Shown here: positions 40,573 to 50,352 of the stretch, in pieces
Layout: every line of letters starts with the position of its first letter
Position numbering within the stretch: the stretch's first letter is position 1
NCBI RefSeq assembly: GCF_900112845.1
Contig: NZ_FONG01000009.1
Coordinates: 1 to 64,000 of the forward strand
Direction of reading: 5' to 3'
From: Actinacidiphila alni
Lineage (GTDB): Bacteria > Actinomycetota > Actinomycetes > Streptomycetales > Streptomycetaceae
DNA: 64,000 bases
Program-made: the position numbers and the translations under genes
The notes under the pieces: model-generated
What the model was told of the DNA's origin: nothing
Seen by the model: the letters and a program-made list of their open reading frames with translations, nothing else
Databases searched by the model: none

Positions 40573-42381
40573 GTGCCAGGACGTATCGAGGACTACGCGC
40601 TCATCGGCGATCTCCAGACCGCGGCGCTGGTGGGCAGGGACGGTTCCATCGACTGGCTGTGCCTGCCGCGTTTCGACTCGGCCGCGTGCTTCGCGGCGCT
40701 GCTCGGCGACGAGGGCAACGGCCGCTGGCTGCTGGCGCCGGCCGCCACACGGGAGACGGACGGCCCGGCCACGTGCACCCACCGCTCGTACCGCGGCGAC
40801 ACCCTGGTGCTGGACACCTTCTGGGAGACGCCGACCGGCACGGTGAAGGTCACCGACTTCATGCCGCAGCGCGACCGGGCCCCCGATGTGATCAGGATCG
40901 TCGAGGGCGTGTCGGGGCAGGTCGACATGCACGTCGAGCTGAGCCTGCGGTTCGACTACGGCGCGGTCGTGCCGTGGATGCGCCGCACCGACGGCCACCG
41001 GGTGGCCATCGCGGGCCCGGACTCGGTCTGGCTGCGCAGCGAACCGCCGGTGAAGGCGTACGGCAGGAACATGCGGACGTACGCCGACTTCACCGTCGAG
41101 GCCGGCGAGCGGGTGGCGTTCATACTGACCTGGCACCCCTCGCACGAGAAGCGCCCGCGACGGGTGGACCCGTACCAGGCACTGGAACAGAGCCTGGCGG
41201 ACTGGGACGCCTGGTCCGCGCGGTGCCGGTACGACGGGCCGTGGCGGCCCGCGGTGCTGCGCTCGCTGATCACGCTCAAGGCGCTGACGTACGCGCCGAG
41301 CGGCGGGATCGCCGCCGCCGCGACGACCTCGCTGCCCGAGGAGATCGGCGGTGTCCGCAACTGGGACTACCGCTACTGCTGGCTGCGCGACGCCGCCCTG
41401 ACCCTCAACGCGCTGGTCTCCGGCGGCTTCCTGGAGGAGGCGGGCGCCTGGCGGGACTGGCTGCTGCGCGCGGTCGCCGGCGATCCGGCGGACCTGCAGA
41501 TCATGTACGGCATCGGCGGCGAGCGGCGGCTGACCGAGTACGAGGTGCCGTGGCTGGCCGGTTACGAGCGCTCGGCGCCGGTCCGGATCGGCAACGCGGC
41601 GGCCGGACAGCTCCAACTGGACGTCTACGGCGAGGTGCTGGACTCGCTGCATCTGGCGCGGTCGGCCGGGATGAGCGACGAGCCGCACGCCTGGAATCTG
41701 CAGCGGGCGCTGATGGACTTCCTGGAGTCCAACTGGCGCGACCCGGACGAGGGGATCTGGGAAGTCCGCGGCCCGCGGCGGCACTTCGTGCACTCCAAGG
41801 TGATGGCGTGGGTCGCCGCCGACCGCGCGGTGCGCACCGTGGAGGCGCTGCCGCGGCTCAAGGGCGATGTGGCGCGCTGGCGTTCGATGCGGGCGCAGGT
41901 GCACGCGGAGGTCTGCGAGAAGGGCTACGACGCGCGGCGCAACACCTTCACCCAGTCCTACGGTTCGACCGAACTGGACGCGGCGACGCTGCTGATCCCG
42001 CAGGTCGGCTTTCTGCCGCCGTCCGACGAGCGGGTGGTCGGCACGGTGGAGGCGGTGCGCCGCGAACTGGACCTCGGCGGATTCGTCCGCCGCTACACCC
42101 CGGAAGCGGCCGGGGTGGACGGCCTGCCGGGCTCCGAAGGGGCCTTCCTGGCCTGCTCGTTCTGGCTGGCGGACGCGCTGCACGCGACCGGGCGCACCGA
42201 GGAGGCGACCGAGCTGTTCGAGCGGCTGCTGTCGCTGCGCAACGACGTGGGGCTGCTCGCCGAGGAGTGGGACCCGGTCGCGGGCCGGCTGCTCGGCAAC
42301 TTCCCGCAGGCGTTCAGCCATGTCGGCCTCGTCAACACCGCGGTCGCCCTGTCGGGCGCCCCTACTGCGAAGGACTGCTGA
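40573..42381 (+). CDS. Glycoside hydrolase family 15 (glucoamylase/trehalase-like)
   Basis: A 602-aa cytoplasmic enzyme with the GH15 N-terminus IEDYALIGDLQTAALVGRDG and SIDWLCLPRFDS, a beta-sandwich (about 30-220) and an (alpha/alpha)6 barrel with VRNWDYRYCWLRDAALTLNA and the catalytic Glu region LAEEWDP near the end. Actinobacterial members include acid trehalases (mycobacterial type) as well as glucoamylase-like enzymes, so substrate is open. The next gene follows 3 nt later. Confidence 0.94.
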   Translation: MPGRIEDYALIGDLQTAALVGRDGSIDWLCLPRFDSAACFAALLGDEGNGRWLLAPAATRETDGPATCTHRSYRGDTLVLDTFWETPTGTVKVTDFMPQRDRAPDVIRIVEGVSGQVDMHVELSLRFDYGAVVPWMRRTDGHRVAIAGPDSVWLRSEPPVKAYGRNMRTYADFTVEAGERVAFILTWHPSHEKRPRRVDPYQALEQSLADWDAWSARCRYDGPWRPAVLRSLITLKALTYAPSGGIAAAATTSLPEEIGGVRNWDYRYCWLRDAALTLNALVSGGFLEEAGAWRDWLLRAVAGDPADLQIMYGIGGERRLTEYEVPWLAGYERSAPVRIGNAAAGQLQLDVYGEVLDSLHLARSAGMSDEPHAWNLQRALMDFLESNWRDPDEGIWEVRGPRRHFVHSKVMAWVAADRAVRTVEALPRLKGDVARWRSMRAQVHAEVCEKGYDARRNTFTQSYGSTELDAATLLIPQVGFLPPSDERVVGTVEAVRRELDLGGFVRRYTPEAAGVDGLPGSEGAFLACSFWLADALHATGRTEEATELFERLLSLRNDVGLLAEEWDPVAGRLLGNFPQAFSHVGLVNTAVALSGAPTAKDC

Positions 42382-42384
42382 CCC

Positions 42385-43146
42385 ATGGATCTGGGACTCG
42401 ACGGCCGGGTGTACGTGCTGACCGGCGCCAGCCGCGGCCTCGGCCTCGCCGCCGCACGCGAACTGGTCGCGGACGGCGCCAAGGTGGTGGTCTCCGGCCG
42501 CTCCGCCGAGGCGGTGGCCGCCGCGGCGGACGAACTGGGCGGGCCTGAGCGGGCGTTGGGCGTCGTGGCGGACAACTCCGCGCCGGAGACGGCGGAACGG
42601 CTGCTGACGGCGGCCCGCGACGCCTACGGCCGGGTGGACGGCGTGCTGATCAGCGTCGGCGGGCCGGCGGCCGGTGCGGCCGTCGGCATCACCGACGAGC
42701 AGTGGCTGGGCGCCTTCGAGACGGTCTTCCTCGGCGCGGTGCGCCTCGCGCGGGCCGCGGCCGGTGTACTCGGCGAGGGCGGCGTGATCGGCTTCGTGCT
42801 GTCCGGGTCGGTCCGCGAGCCGATCCCCGGCCTCGCCGTCTCCAACGGCCTGCGGCCGGGGCTGGCCGGCTTCGCCAAGACGCTCGCCGCGGAGCTGGGT
42901 CCGCACGGCATCCGGGTGGTCGGCCTGCTGCCCGCCCGGATCGACACCGACCGGGTGCGGGAGCTGGACGCGCTGGGCGGCGACCCGGAGGCCGCCAGGG
43001 CGAAGGCGAGCGCGGCGATCCCGCTCGGCCGCTACGGCACCCCCGAGGAGTTCGGCCGGGCGGCGGCCTTCCTGCTGTCCCCGGCCGCGTCCTATCTGAC
43101 CGGCCTGATGCTGCCGGTCGACGGCGGCGCGCTCCACGCCCTCTGA
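42385..43146 (+). CDS. Atypical SDR-family protein lacking the Tyr/Lys pair
   Basis: A 253-aa Rossmann-fold protein with TGASRGLGLAAARELVADGA and the usual C-terminal YLTGLMLPVDGG. Where YxxxK is expected the sequence reads LAVSN (in IPGLAVSNGLRPGLAGFAKT), so both catalytic Tyr and Lys are absent. The Ser region GFVLSGSVRE remains. It may be a divergent enzyme or a non-catalytic NAD(P)-binding protein. It is co-transcribed with the GH15 gene. Confidence 0.9.
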   Translation: MDLGLDGRVYVLTGASRGLGLAAARELVADGAKVVVSGRSAEAVAAAADELGGPERALGVVADNSAPETAERLLTAARDAYGRVDGVLISVGGPAAGAAVGITDEQWLGAFETVFLGAVRLARAAAGVLGEGGVIGFVLSGSVREPIPGLAVSNGLRPGLAGFAKTLAAELGPHGIRVVGLLPARIDTDRVRELDALGGDPEAARAKASAAIPLGRYGTPEEFGRAAAFLLSPAASYLTGLMLPVDGGALHAL

Positions 43147-43158
43147 CCGCCGGCGGGC

Positions 43159-43182
43159 GGCGCCGGGAGCTGTCCCGGCGCC
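43159..43182. terminator. Bidirectional terminator (10-bp perfect stem)
   Basis: GGCGCCGGGA and TCCCGGCGCC pair around loop GCTG, 12 nt after the SDR stop and ahead of the convergent AmaP-like gene end. Confidence 0.65.
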
Positions 43183-43306
43183 GTACGACGCCGGCGGCCG
43201 AGCCGGGGCCCTAAATCCGCGCCGACCGGTCGGCCCGCGGGGCCCGGTGCCGCCCGGCGGTCGGGCCCGCTGCCCGACCGCCCTCTCACATCCGCTGCCG
43301 CGCCCG

Positions 43307-43903
43307 TCAGTTGACCCGCGAAGCCCGGTGTCGTACGGGGCGCAGGCGGGCCTCGGCGGGGAGGCGGTCGAGGCCGGCGGACGTACGGGCGCGGTCCAGG
43401 ACCGCCGTGTCGAGGCCGGCGACCACCTCGTCGGGGGTGGCGTCGGGGGCGAGGCCGAGCACTATCCGCGCCGCGGGCGCGCCGCGTTTGCCGCCAAGCG
43501 CGGCGCGCGCCCACTCCACGCCCTTGTACGCCTCGGTCTCCGAGGTCAGCACGTGCTCCACGGCCCGACCGCGCAGCAGAGCGCCCTGCCCGTCGCCGCT
43601 GTCCACCCGCAGCTGGCGCAGCCGCCGGGTGCGGGCCTGCGCGAGCAGCCACCACAGGGCAGCGAGCACGAGCACGCCGAGCGCGGCGATGACCACCGGC
43701 CACCACCAGTCGTGGGCGCGGTAACGGGTCCTGTCGTGCGCGGTGAGCAGCACGTCCTTGGGACCGGTGAAGGGCCACCAGTGCGGCATCGTGAAATTCC
43801 ACCGGCGTTGCAGATCGAGGCCGCCGACCAGCACGGACAGGCCCACGACCAGCAGCACCAGGCCGGTCAGTGCGAGCAGGATCCGGTTCAGCGCGGTACG
43901 CAT
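43307..43903 (-). CDS. amaP: AmaP-type Asp23 membrane anchor protein
   Basis: A 198-aa protein with two membrane helices (about 5-28 and 70-95) and a cytoplasmic C-terminus that looks like a degenerate Asp23 domain. It matches the alkaline-shock membrane anchor family, which holds Asp23 at the membrane in Staphylococcus. It is the last gene of a five-gene minus-strand cluster and starts 7 nt after the preceding stop. Confidence 0.85.
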   Translation of the reverse strand: MRTALNRILLALTGLVLLVVGLSVLVGGLDLQRRWNFTMPHWWPFTGPKDVLLTAHDRTRYRAHDWWWPVVIAALGVLVLAALWWLLAQARTRRLRQLRVDSGDGQGALLRGRAVEHVLTSETEAYKGVEWARAALGGKRGAPAARIVLGLAPDATPDEVVAGLDTAVLDRARTSAGLDRLPAEARLRPVRHRASRVN

Positions 43904-43910
43904 CAGCCGG

Positions 43911-44879
43911 TCACCCCTTCTTTTCCGCGCGCTGGACATGGACGCGCACCTGCGGCGTTCTGGCGAGGCCGAGCTGGCGCACGGCGTCGTCGAGCGCGGC
44001 CGTCAGGTCGCGGCGGACGTCGTCGAGGTCGCGGAAGTGCGAACTGCCGCGGGCGTCGATCTTGCGGCGGCGTACGGTGACGCGGACCCAGCGGATGCCG
44101 GCGACCCCCATCGCCCGGTCCCGCAGCACCAGTTCGGCCGCGCGCCGGTCGAGCCCGGCGCGGACGCCGTCCTGGCCGTGGCGGGCCATCGGCAGCAGGC
44201 CGCGTTCGCCCGGGGTGAGGGCGAGCACGAGCAGCCACAGGCCGAGCACCGCGGCGACGGCGGCGCCGACGATCACCCAGACGTCGTCCAGGTGACGGGT
44301 GGCCAGTTCGTCGGCGAGCCGCTTGCGCCAGCTCATCGCGTCCCGGTCCGCGCGCACCGCCGACACGTCGTACAGGAACAGCCCGGCGACGGCGAGGATC
44401 ACGGCCGCGGTCAGCGCCGAGGGCACCCGGCGCCCGGCCCAGAACCGGCGTGCGCCGACGAGCGGTTGCCGCCCGGCGGCCGGCTCGTACGGCGCCGCGA
44501 CGCCGCTCCCGGCCGGCTCCTCCGTGAGCGTCCCGAGCCGCGCGGTGGGCTCGGGCCCGGCCTCCTCCGGCCCGGTCCCGGAAGGCTGCTTCGCCATGCG
44601 TACGGTCGGCTCGGTGTCGGGGCCGGCCCCGGTCCCGGACGCCGGCTTCCCCAACCGTACGGTCGGCTCGGCGTCGGACCCGGCGGCCGTACCGCCGTCA
44701 CCGCTCGGATCGCGCGCGGGCGCGGCGGCCGGGCCGGAATCGGCGTCCCGGCCCGGCACATTTCGCGCGCCCGCGGGGCGCCCGGCGCCGTCCGCCGGTG
44801 TGCCGGCCGGGTCCGGGGCGGGTCCCGACGGGTCCGCCCCGTCGTCGTCCGGCCGCCCGCCGGGGCTTTCGTCGCTCAC
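43911..44879 (-). CDS. DUF6286 membrane protein of the Asp23 cluster
   Basis: A 322-aa protein with a long disordered acidic/Gly/Pro-rich N-terminus (about 1-145). The tail contains repeated EPTVRLGKP/EPTVRMAKQ/EPTARLGTL motifs, two membrane helices (about 155-175 and 200-225) and a cytoplasmic AmaP/DUF6286-like domain (GVAGIRWVRVTVRRRKIDAR). The repeated EPT[VA]R motifs could be kinase targets, since the pTxxR/FHA pattern is common in actinobacteria (inference). GTG overlaps the upstream stop as GTGA. Confidence 0.83.
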   Translation of the reverse strand: MSDESPGGRPDDDGADPSGPAPDPAGTPADGAGRPAGARNVPGRDADSGPAAAPARDPSGDGGTAAGSDAEPTVRLGKPASGTGAGPDTEPTVRMAKQPSGTGPEEAGPEPTARLGTLTEEPAGSGVAAPYEPAAGRQPLVGARRFWAGRRVPSALTAAVILAVAGLFLYDVSAVRADRDAMSWRKRLADELATRHLDDVWVIVGAAVAAVLGLWLLVLALTPGERGLLPMARHGQDGVRAGLDRRAAELVLRDRAMGVAGIRWVRVTVRRRKIDARGSSHFRDLDDVRRDLTAALDDAVRQLGLARTPQVRVHVQRAEKKG

Positions 44880-45247
44880 TGCACCCTTCCCTCGTCCTTG
44901 CGGCGGTCCGCGGCCGAGTGCAGCCGCTCCACCTCGACGGCGACCTCGGGCACCGACATGCCGGTCAACGCCTCGACGCGGGAGGTGACATGTCCGCGCA
45001 CCGAGCCGCAGACCGCGCCGATGTCGGCGGGATAGCCCAGTTCGAGGGTGAGCCGCAGCCTGGCGCTGTCCTTGCGGACCGACACCGAGGCGTGCGGGGA
45101 CCGGTCACGCGGCACCAGCGCGGCGCCGGGGGCGTCGCCCAGCACCTCACCGGCCGCCTGTGCGGCGATCTTCGCGACCACCCGGTCGGCGATCCGCAGC
45201 GCACCGCGGTCGGCGGCGGGCAGCGGTGCGGGGACGGCTGTCCCCAT
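44876..45247 (-). CDS. Asp23/Gls24-family envelope stress protein (second copy)
   Basis: A 123-aa soluble protein of the Asp23/Gls24 family (RIADRVVAKIAAQAAGEVLG, LRLTLELGYPADIGAVCGSV, VEALTGMSVPEVAVEVERLH). Asp23 forms membrane-associated sheets in Firmicutes and is induced by cell-wall stress. ATG at 45247 overlaps the stop of the gene before it by one nucleotide. Confidence 0.88.
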   Translation of the reverse strand: MGTAVPAPLPAADRGALRIADRVVAKIAAQAAGEVLGDAPGAALVPRDRSPHASVSVRKDSARLRLTLELGYPADIGAVCGSVRGHVTSRVEALTGMSVPEVAVEVERLHSAADRRKDEGRVQ

Positions 45248-45447
45248 CAACGCCGCCGGTCGCGGTCGCGGTCCCGGTCACGGGAGCGGAAGAACTCCCC
45301 CGGTTCCAGGTCGCCGTCGAGGAATTTCCCGGCCACGAAGCCGACCGCGCCGAGCGCCGCCACCAGCAGAAAGGCTCCGAACCCGCCGAAGTATCCGGCG
45401 AAGCCGAGCGCCATTCCGACGGCCAGGCCGATCACCGCCATGCTCAT
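45247..45447 (-). CDS. Small DUF2273-like membrane protein
   Basis: A 66-aa protein with two hydrophobic helices (MAVIGLAVGMALGFAGYFGG and FGAFLLVAALGAVGFVAGKFL), then DLEPGEFF and a repeated RDRDRDRR tail. DUF2273 proteins accompany asp23 and amaP in many Gram-positives. A GGAGAG site precedes the ATG. Confidence 0.83.
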   Translation of the reverse strand: MSMAVIGLAVGMALGFAGYFGGFGAFLLVAALGAVGFVAGKFLDGDLEPGEFFRSRDRDRDRDRRR

Positions 45448-45524
45448 CGTCCGCTCTCCGTCCCATTGGCCGTGCCGGCCCCGTTGGCCGCGCATGACCT
45501 TTCCGTCTGCACTGACTTGGACCC

Positions 45525-46025
45525 CTACTGGACGCGTTGCTCACGCTCGTCGTCGTCATCGTCGTCGGGAAGTTTCACATCGCCGACCGCGATGTTGACC
45601 TCGACCACTTCGAGGCCGGTCATCCGCTCGACGGCGGTGATCACGTTCTCCCGCACGGCGCGGGCGACCTCGACGATGGAGACGCCGTACTCGACGACGA
45701 TGTCCAGGTCGAGCGCGGTCTGCACCTCGCCGACCTCGGCCTTCACGCCGCGCGAGACGGACCGGCTGCCGCCCGGCACCCGGTCGCGGACCGCGCCGAA
45801 GGTGCGGGACAGGCCGGTACCCATCGCGTGCACGCCCACGACGTCGCGCGCGGCGAGTCCGGCGATCTTCTCCACCACGCCGTCGGCGATGGTGGTGCGG
45901 CCGCGGGTGGCCGGGGCGCCGAGCGCCTTGCGCCCGCCCGCGTTGCCCTTGTCCAGGGTCCTGCCCTCACCCGGTGCCGACGAGCCCTCGGGCTCGTCCC
46001 TGTCGTGCTGCGCGGTGTCCGTCAT
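45525..46025 (-). CDS. Asp23/Gls24-family envelope stress protein (first copy)
   Basis: A 166-aa protein with a disordered N-terminus (about 1-45), the Asp23 core (GRTTIADGVVEKIAGLAARDVVG, DLDIVVEYGVSIVEVARAVR, TGLEVVEVNIAVGDV) and an unusual acidic end, LPDDDDDDEREQRVQ. It leads the minus-strand envelope-stress cluster and is divergent from the plus-strand gene at 46160. Confidence 0.9.
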   Translation of the reverse strand: MTDTAQHDRDEPEGSSAPGEGRTLDKGNAGGRKALGAPATRGRTTIADGVVEKIAGLAARDVVGVHAMGTGLSRTFGAVRDRVPGGSRSVSRGVKAEVGEVQTALDLDIVVEYGVSIVEVARAVRENVITAVERMTGLEVVEVNIAVGDVKLPDDDDDDEREQRVQ

Positions 46026-46159
46026 CGCGAGTCGTCCCTTCGTCTGCGCTGCTCCGTGCCCCACACTATGTGCGCATGCCCCCGCGCGCTGCGGGGAAGC
46101 GACGACAGGGTTCCGCCGACCCCCCAATAGAGTGGTCGGCCTGCGGAAGGCGATGCGCG

Positions 46160-46918
46160 GTGACCATGGACCGACTGGCCAGGACGGTACGGGAGCAGGT
46201 CGCGCTGGGCCGTCTGCTGCCGCTCGGCGCCCCCGACGACGACGCGTGGATCACCGAGCGCGCGACCGTACGGGCGCTGCGGTGGACCACGGCTGGGCTG
46301 TCCGGGGTACGGCTCGGGGAAGTGTCGCTGGCGCTGACCCAATCGGGCGGTGACGTGCCGGACACGGCGCCGGTGGGCGCGCTGCCGCATCTGCCGGTAC
46401 GGATCGAGGCGTCGTTCGAGGCCGCGCCCGACGAGCCGCTGCCGCTGGTCGCGGACCGGCTGCGGGACGTGCTGTGGACCACCGCGCGGGACGGTCTCGG
46501 CATCGCCGTGTCGGCGGTGGACCTCCAGGTCACCGGGCTGCTGGACGGCGACGACAGCGACGGTACGGAGCTGCCGCCGGGCGATCCGGGCGCGGAGGTC
46601 GAACCGTACGACCCGGACGGCCCCGTGGTGGTCGGGGTGCGGAAGCTGAGCGACGCGGTCGCGGCGGCGGCGCTGTCCGTGCCCGGGGTGGTACGGCTCA
46701 GCACGCGGCCCGTCGGACTCGGCTCCGGGGTGCGGATCAAGGACTCCGAGGACCCGGACGACGAGCCGGGCCGCCGGGTCCAGGTGCAGATCGCGGTCTC
46801 CCCCGGCCACCGCCCCCTTGAGGTGGTCAGGGCGGTGGCCGCCGCGGTCACCGCCGCCGCGTCCCCGGACGCCCCGGGCCCGGTGCGTACGGCCGTGGTG
46901 GTGACGGACGCGGGCTGA
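46160..46918 (+). CDS. Asp23-locus protein, unknown function
   Basis: A 252-aa protein without membrane segments. Relatives that I recall beside Streptomyces asp23 genes are labelled nucleopolyhedrovirus P10 family, a name with little meaning here. Two repeated halves resemble Asp23-like folds: LRWTTAGLSGVRLGEVSLAL and GIAVSAVDLQVTGLL, then VAAAALSVPGVVRLSTRP and VQVQIAVSPGHRPLEVVRAV. GTG 46160 is preceded by GGAAGG; ATG 46166 is the alternative. Confidence 0.75.
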   Translation: MTMDRLARTVREQVALGRLLPLGAPDDDAWITERATVRALRWTTAGLSGVRLGEVSLALTQSGGDVPDTAPVGALPHLPVRIEASFEAAPDEPLPLVADRLRDVLWTTARDGLGIAVSAVDLQVTGLLDGDDSDGTELPPGDPGAEVEPYDPDGPVVVGVRKLSDAVAAAALSVPGVVRLSTRPVGLGSGVRIKDSEDPDDEPGRRVQVQIAVSPGHRPLEVVRAVAAAVTAAASPDAPGPVRTAVVVTDAG

Positions 46919-47033
46919 CGCCGGGCGGCCGTGCCCGTACGTTTTCCGCGCGCCGCGGGCGGTACGACCGGCGGTGCCGACGCCGGGGGGCGGTCGTGGG
47001 CGCTCCCGTGTGCTTCTGCGCGCCGCAGGGCGG

Positions 47034-47825
47034 TTACTCCCCGACGCCCGCCAGGTCGCGCAGCCGGCGGCCCTGGGCGGCGCGTTCGGCGGCGTACTGC
47101 TCGGTCTCGGTGTGGGCGGCGGCGGTGCGCAGCAGGGCCTTGGTCTCGATGACGGCGTCCCGCGGCGGGGCGAGCAGTGCGGCGACGAGGTCGCCGACGG
47201 CGGCGTCGAGGTCGGCGGCGGGGACGACGAGATTGGCCAGGCCGGTGCGCTCGGCCTCGTCGGCGCGCACGAAGCGGCCGGTGGCGCAGATCTCCAGGGC
47301 GCGACCGTAGCCGACCAGTTCCACCAGCGGCTTGGTGCCGGTGAGGTCGGGGACCAGGCCGAGGCTGGTCTCGCGCATGGCGAACTGCACATCGTCGGCG
47401 CACACCCGCAGGTCGCAGGCGAGCGCGAGCTGGAAACCGGCGCCGATGGCGTGACCCTGGACGGCGGCGACCGTGATCAGATCGGTGCGCCGCCACCAGC
47501 TGAAGGCGTCCTGGTAGCCGGAGATGGCCGCGTCGAGACCGTCCTCCGAGCCACGCGCGAGGTCCAGGAACGACGGTTCGCCGTCGAACCCCTCGGGCGT
47601 GAATGCCTGCCGGTCGAGTCCGGCGGAGAAGGACACGCCCTCACCGCGCAGTACGACGACCCGTACCTGTCCCGGCAGCAGCCGTCCCGCTTCGGTCAGG
47701 GCGCGCCACAGGGCGGGCGACTGAGCGTTGCGCTTGGCCGGATTGCACAAGGTGATGTGCGCGACGGAGTCGTCGACGGCAAGCCGGACTCCGTCACGTT
47801 CGAGCAGAATCTTGGCGTCGGGCAC
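47034..47825 (-). CDS. Enoyl-CoA hydratase/isomerase family protein
   Basis: A 263-aa crotonase-fold enzyme. The oxyanion-hole strands are SFSAGLDRQAF and AVQGHAIGAGFQLALACDLR; the usual catalytic Glu position in the second region reads TSLGLVPDLTGTKPL. It may act in fatty-acid or branched-acid degradation. GTG 47825 has GGAGG 6 nt upstream. Confidence 0.91.
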   Translation of the reverse strand: MPDAKILLERDGVRLAVDDSVAHITLCNPAKRNAQSPALWRALTEAGRLLPGQVRVVVLRGEGVSFSAGLDRQAFTPEGFDGEPSFLDLARGSEDGLDAAISGYQDAFSWWRRTDLITVAAVQGHAIGAGFQLALACDLRVCADDVQFAMRETSLGLVPDLTGTKPLVELVGYGRALEICATGRFVRADEAERTGLANLVVPAADLDAAVGDLVAALLAPPRDAVIETKALLRTAAAHTETEQYAAERAAQGRRLRDLAGVGE

Positions 47826-47934
47826 TGGGCACCTCCGAGCGGACCGGACTGGATTACCGAAGAGTAACCAATCGGATCCGCCTGCCGGACAGGGCCCTTC
47901 GAGCCCGGGCCCGTGGTGTCCGCCCGCGGAGCCG

Positions 47935-48156
47935 TCAGGCCGCGGTGGCCTTCTTGCCCCGTGTGGCACCGCCGCGACCGCGCAGGGTCACGCCGGACTC
48001 GCTGAGCATCCGGTGCACGAATCCGTAGGAGCGGCCGGTCTCCTCGGCCAGCGCCCGGATGCTCGCACCGGAGTCGTACTTCTTCTTCAGGTCCGCCGCG
48101 AGCTTCTCGCGCGCGGCGCCGGTCACCCGGCTGCCCTTCTTCAGAGTCTCGGCCAC
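47935..48156 (-). CDS. gbn: Gbn, GATC-binding nucleoid-associated protein
   Basis: A 73-aa basic protein with one helix-turn-helix (ASIRALAEETGRSYGFVHRM) and Lys-rich ends. It matches the small actinobacterial protein SCO1839, described as Gbn, a nucleoid-associated protein that binds sites with a GATC core and affects sporulation and antibiotic timing. The recognition helix is intact. A cluster of GATC sites lies just upstream. I rely on memory for the SCO1839 identity. Confidence 0.88.
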   Translation of the reverse strand: MAETLKKGSRVTGAAREKLAADLKKKYDSGASIRALAEETGRSYGFVHRMLSESGVTLRGRGGATRGKKATAA

Positions 48157-48583
48157 CCGTGCCTCCTCCAGGGAAGTGCGCTATGGACTCTCATGATCAC
48201 CCCTAAGGGCGTTCCTGGCCACCCATTCGACAAGGTCCATCACGGGACATTCACCGGAGGAATGCGCCGCATAGGCCGCTGCCAAGGCCCCGGAAGCGGC
48301 ATTTCCGGCCCGGCAATTACCGGCCGAGAACGGTTTGCGGGGAATATCGGCAGGTCAGCCGTGGTTGGTAAGGAGTTCCGCCACGTCACGCCACTGATCA
48401 CCGCGGCGCCCGGCCGTACCGGGCCGCGGGGGCGCGCGGTACGAGCCGGACTCACGCAGATGACGGATGATCAATGGGCCGAATGATCGAATCGGCATGA
48501 TCACCCGGCGCGGCGGCGTGCGGCCGGGGCCCGGGGCCGCGTAATGCCCCGGGCGGTCCCACGGCCTCGGGTCGGCGGCGGCC
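48157..48583. other. Intergenic region with clustered GATC sites
   Basis: No gene is supported in these 427 bp between gbn and the ABC-F gene, both on the minus strand. GATC occurs five times (48195, 48396, 48469, 48485, 48499), three of them within 34 bp, against roughly one expected at this base composition. The region is also less GC-rich than its surroundings around 48180-48320. Confidence 0.5.
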
Positions 48584-50182
<1,599 letters not shown>

Positions 50183-50352
50183 GGGAAAAGCTCCAGGACG
50201 GGACGGACGACGGAAACGGGCGCGAGGTCGTACGCCGTGGCTAATCGAGGAAGAGAACTGCCATGGGGACCAGTCTACTGGCGCCCGGCAAACGGATGAC
50301 CGGCGCGGGCCTCCCCGCGCCACGATGCGACAAATCCCACATAATCGGGCAC

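Noticed and set aside
48240-48455. A 71-codon minus-strand ORF upstream of gbn
   Set aside because: Mixed third-position use, no ribosome-binding site and no family resemblance; the interval fits a regulatory region better.
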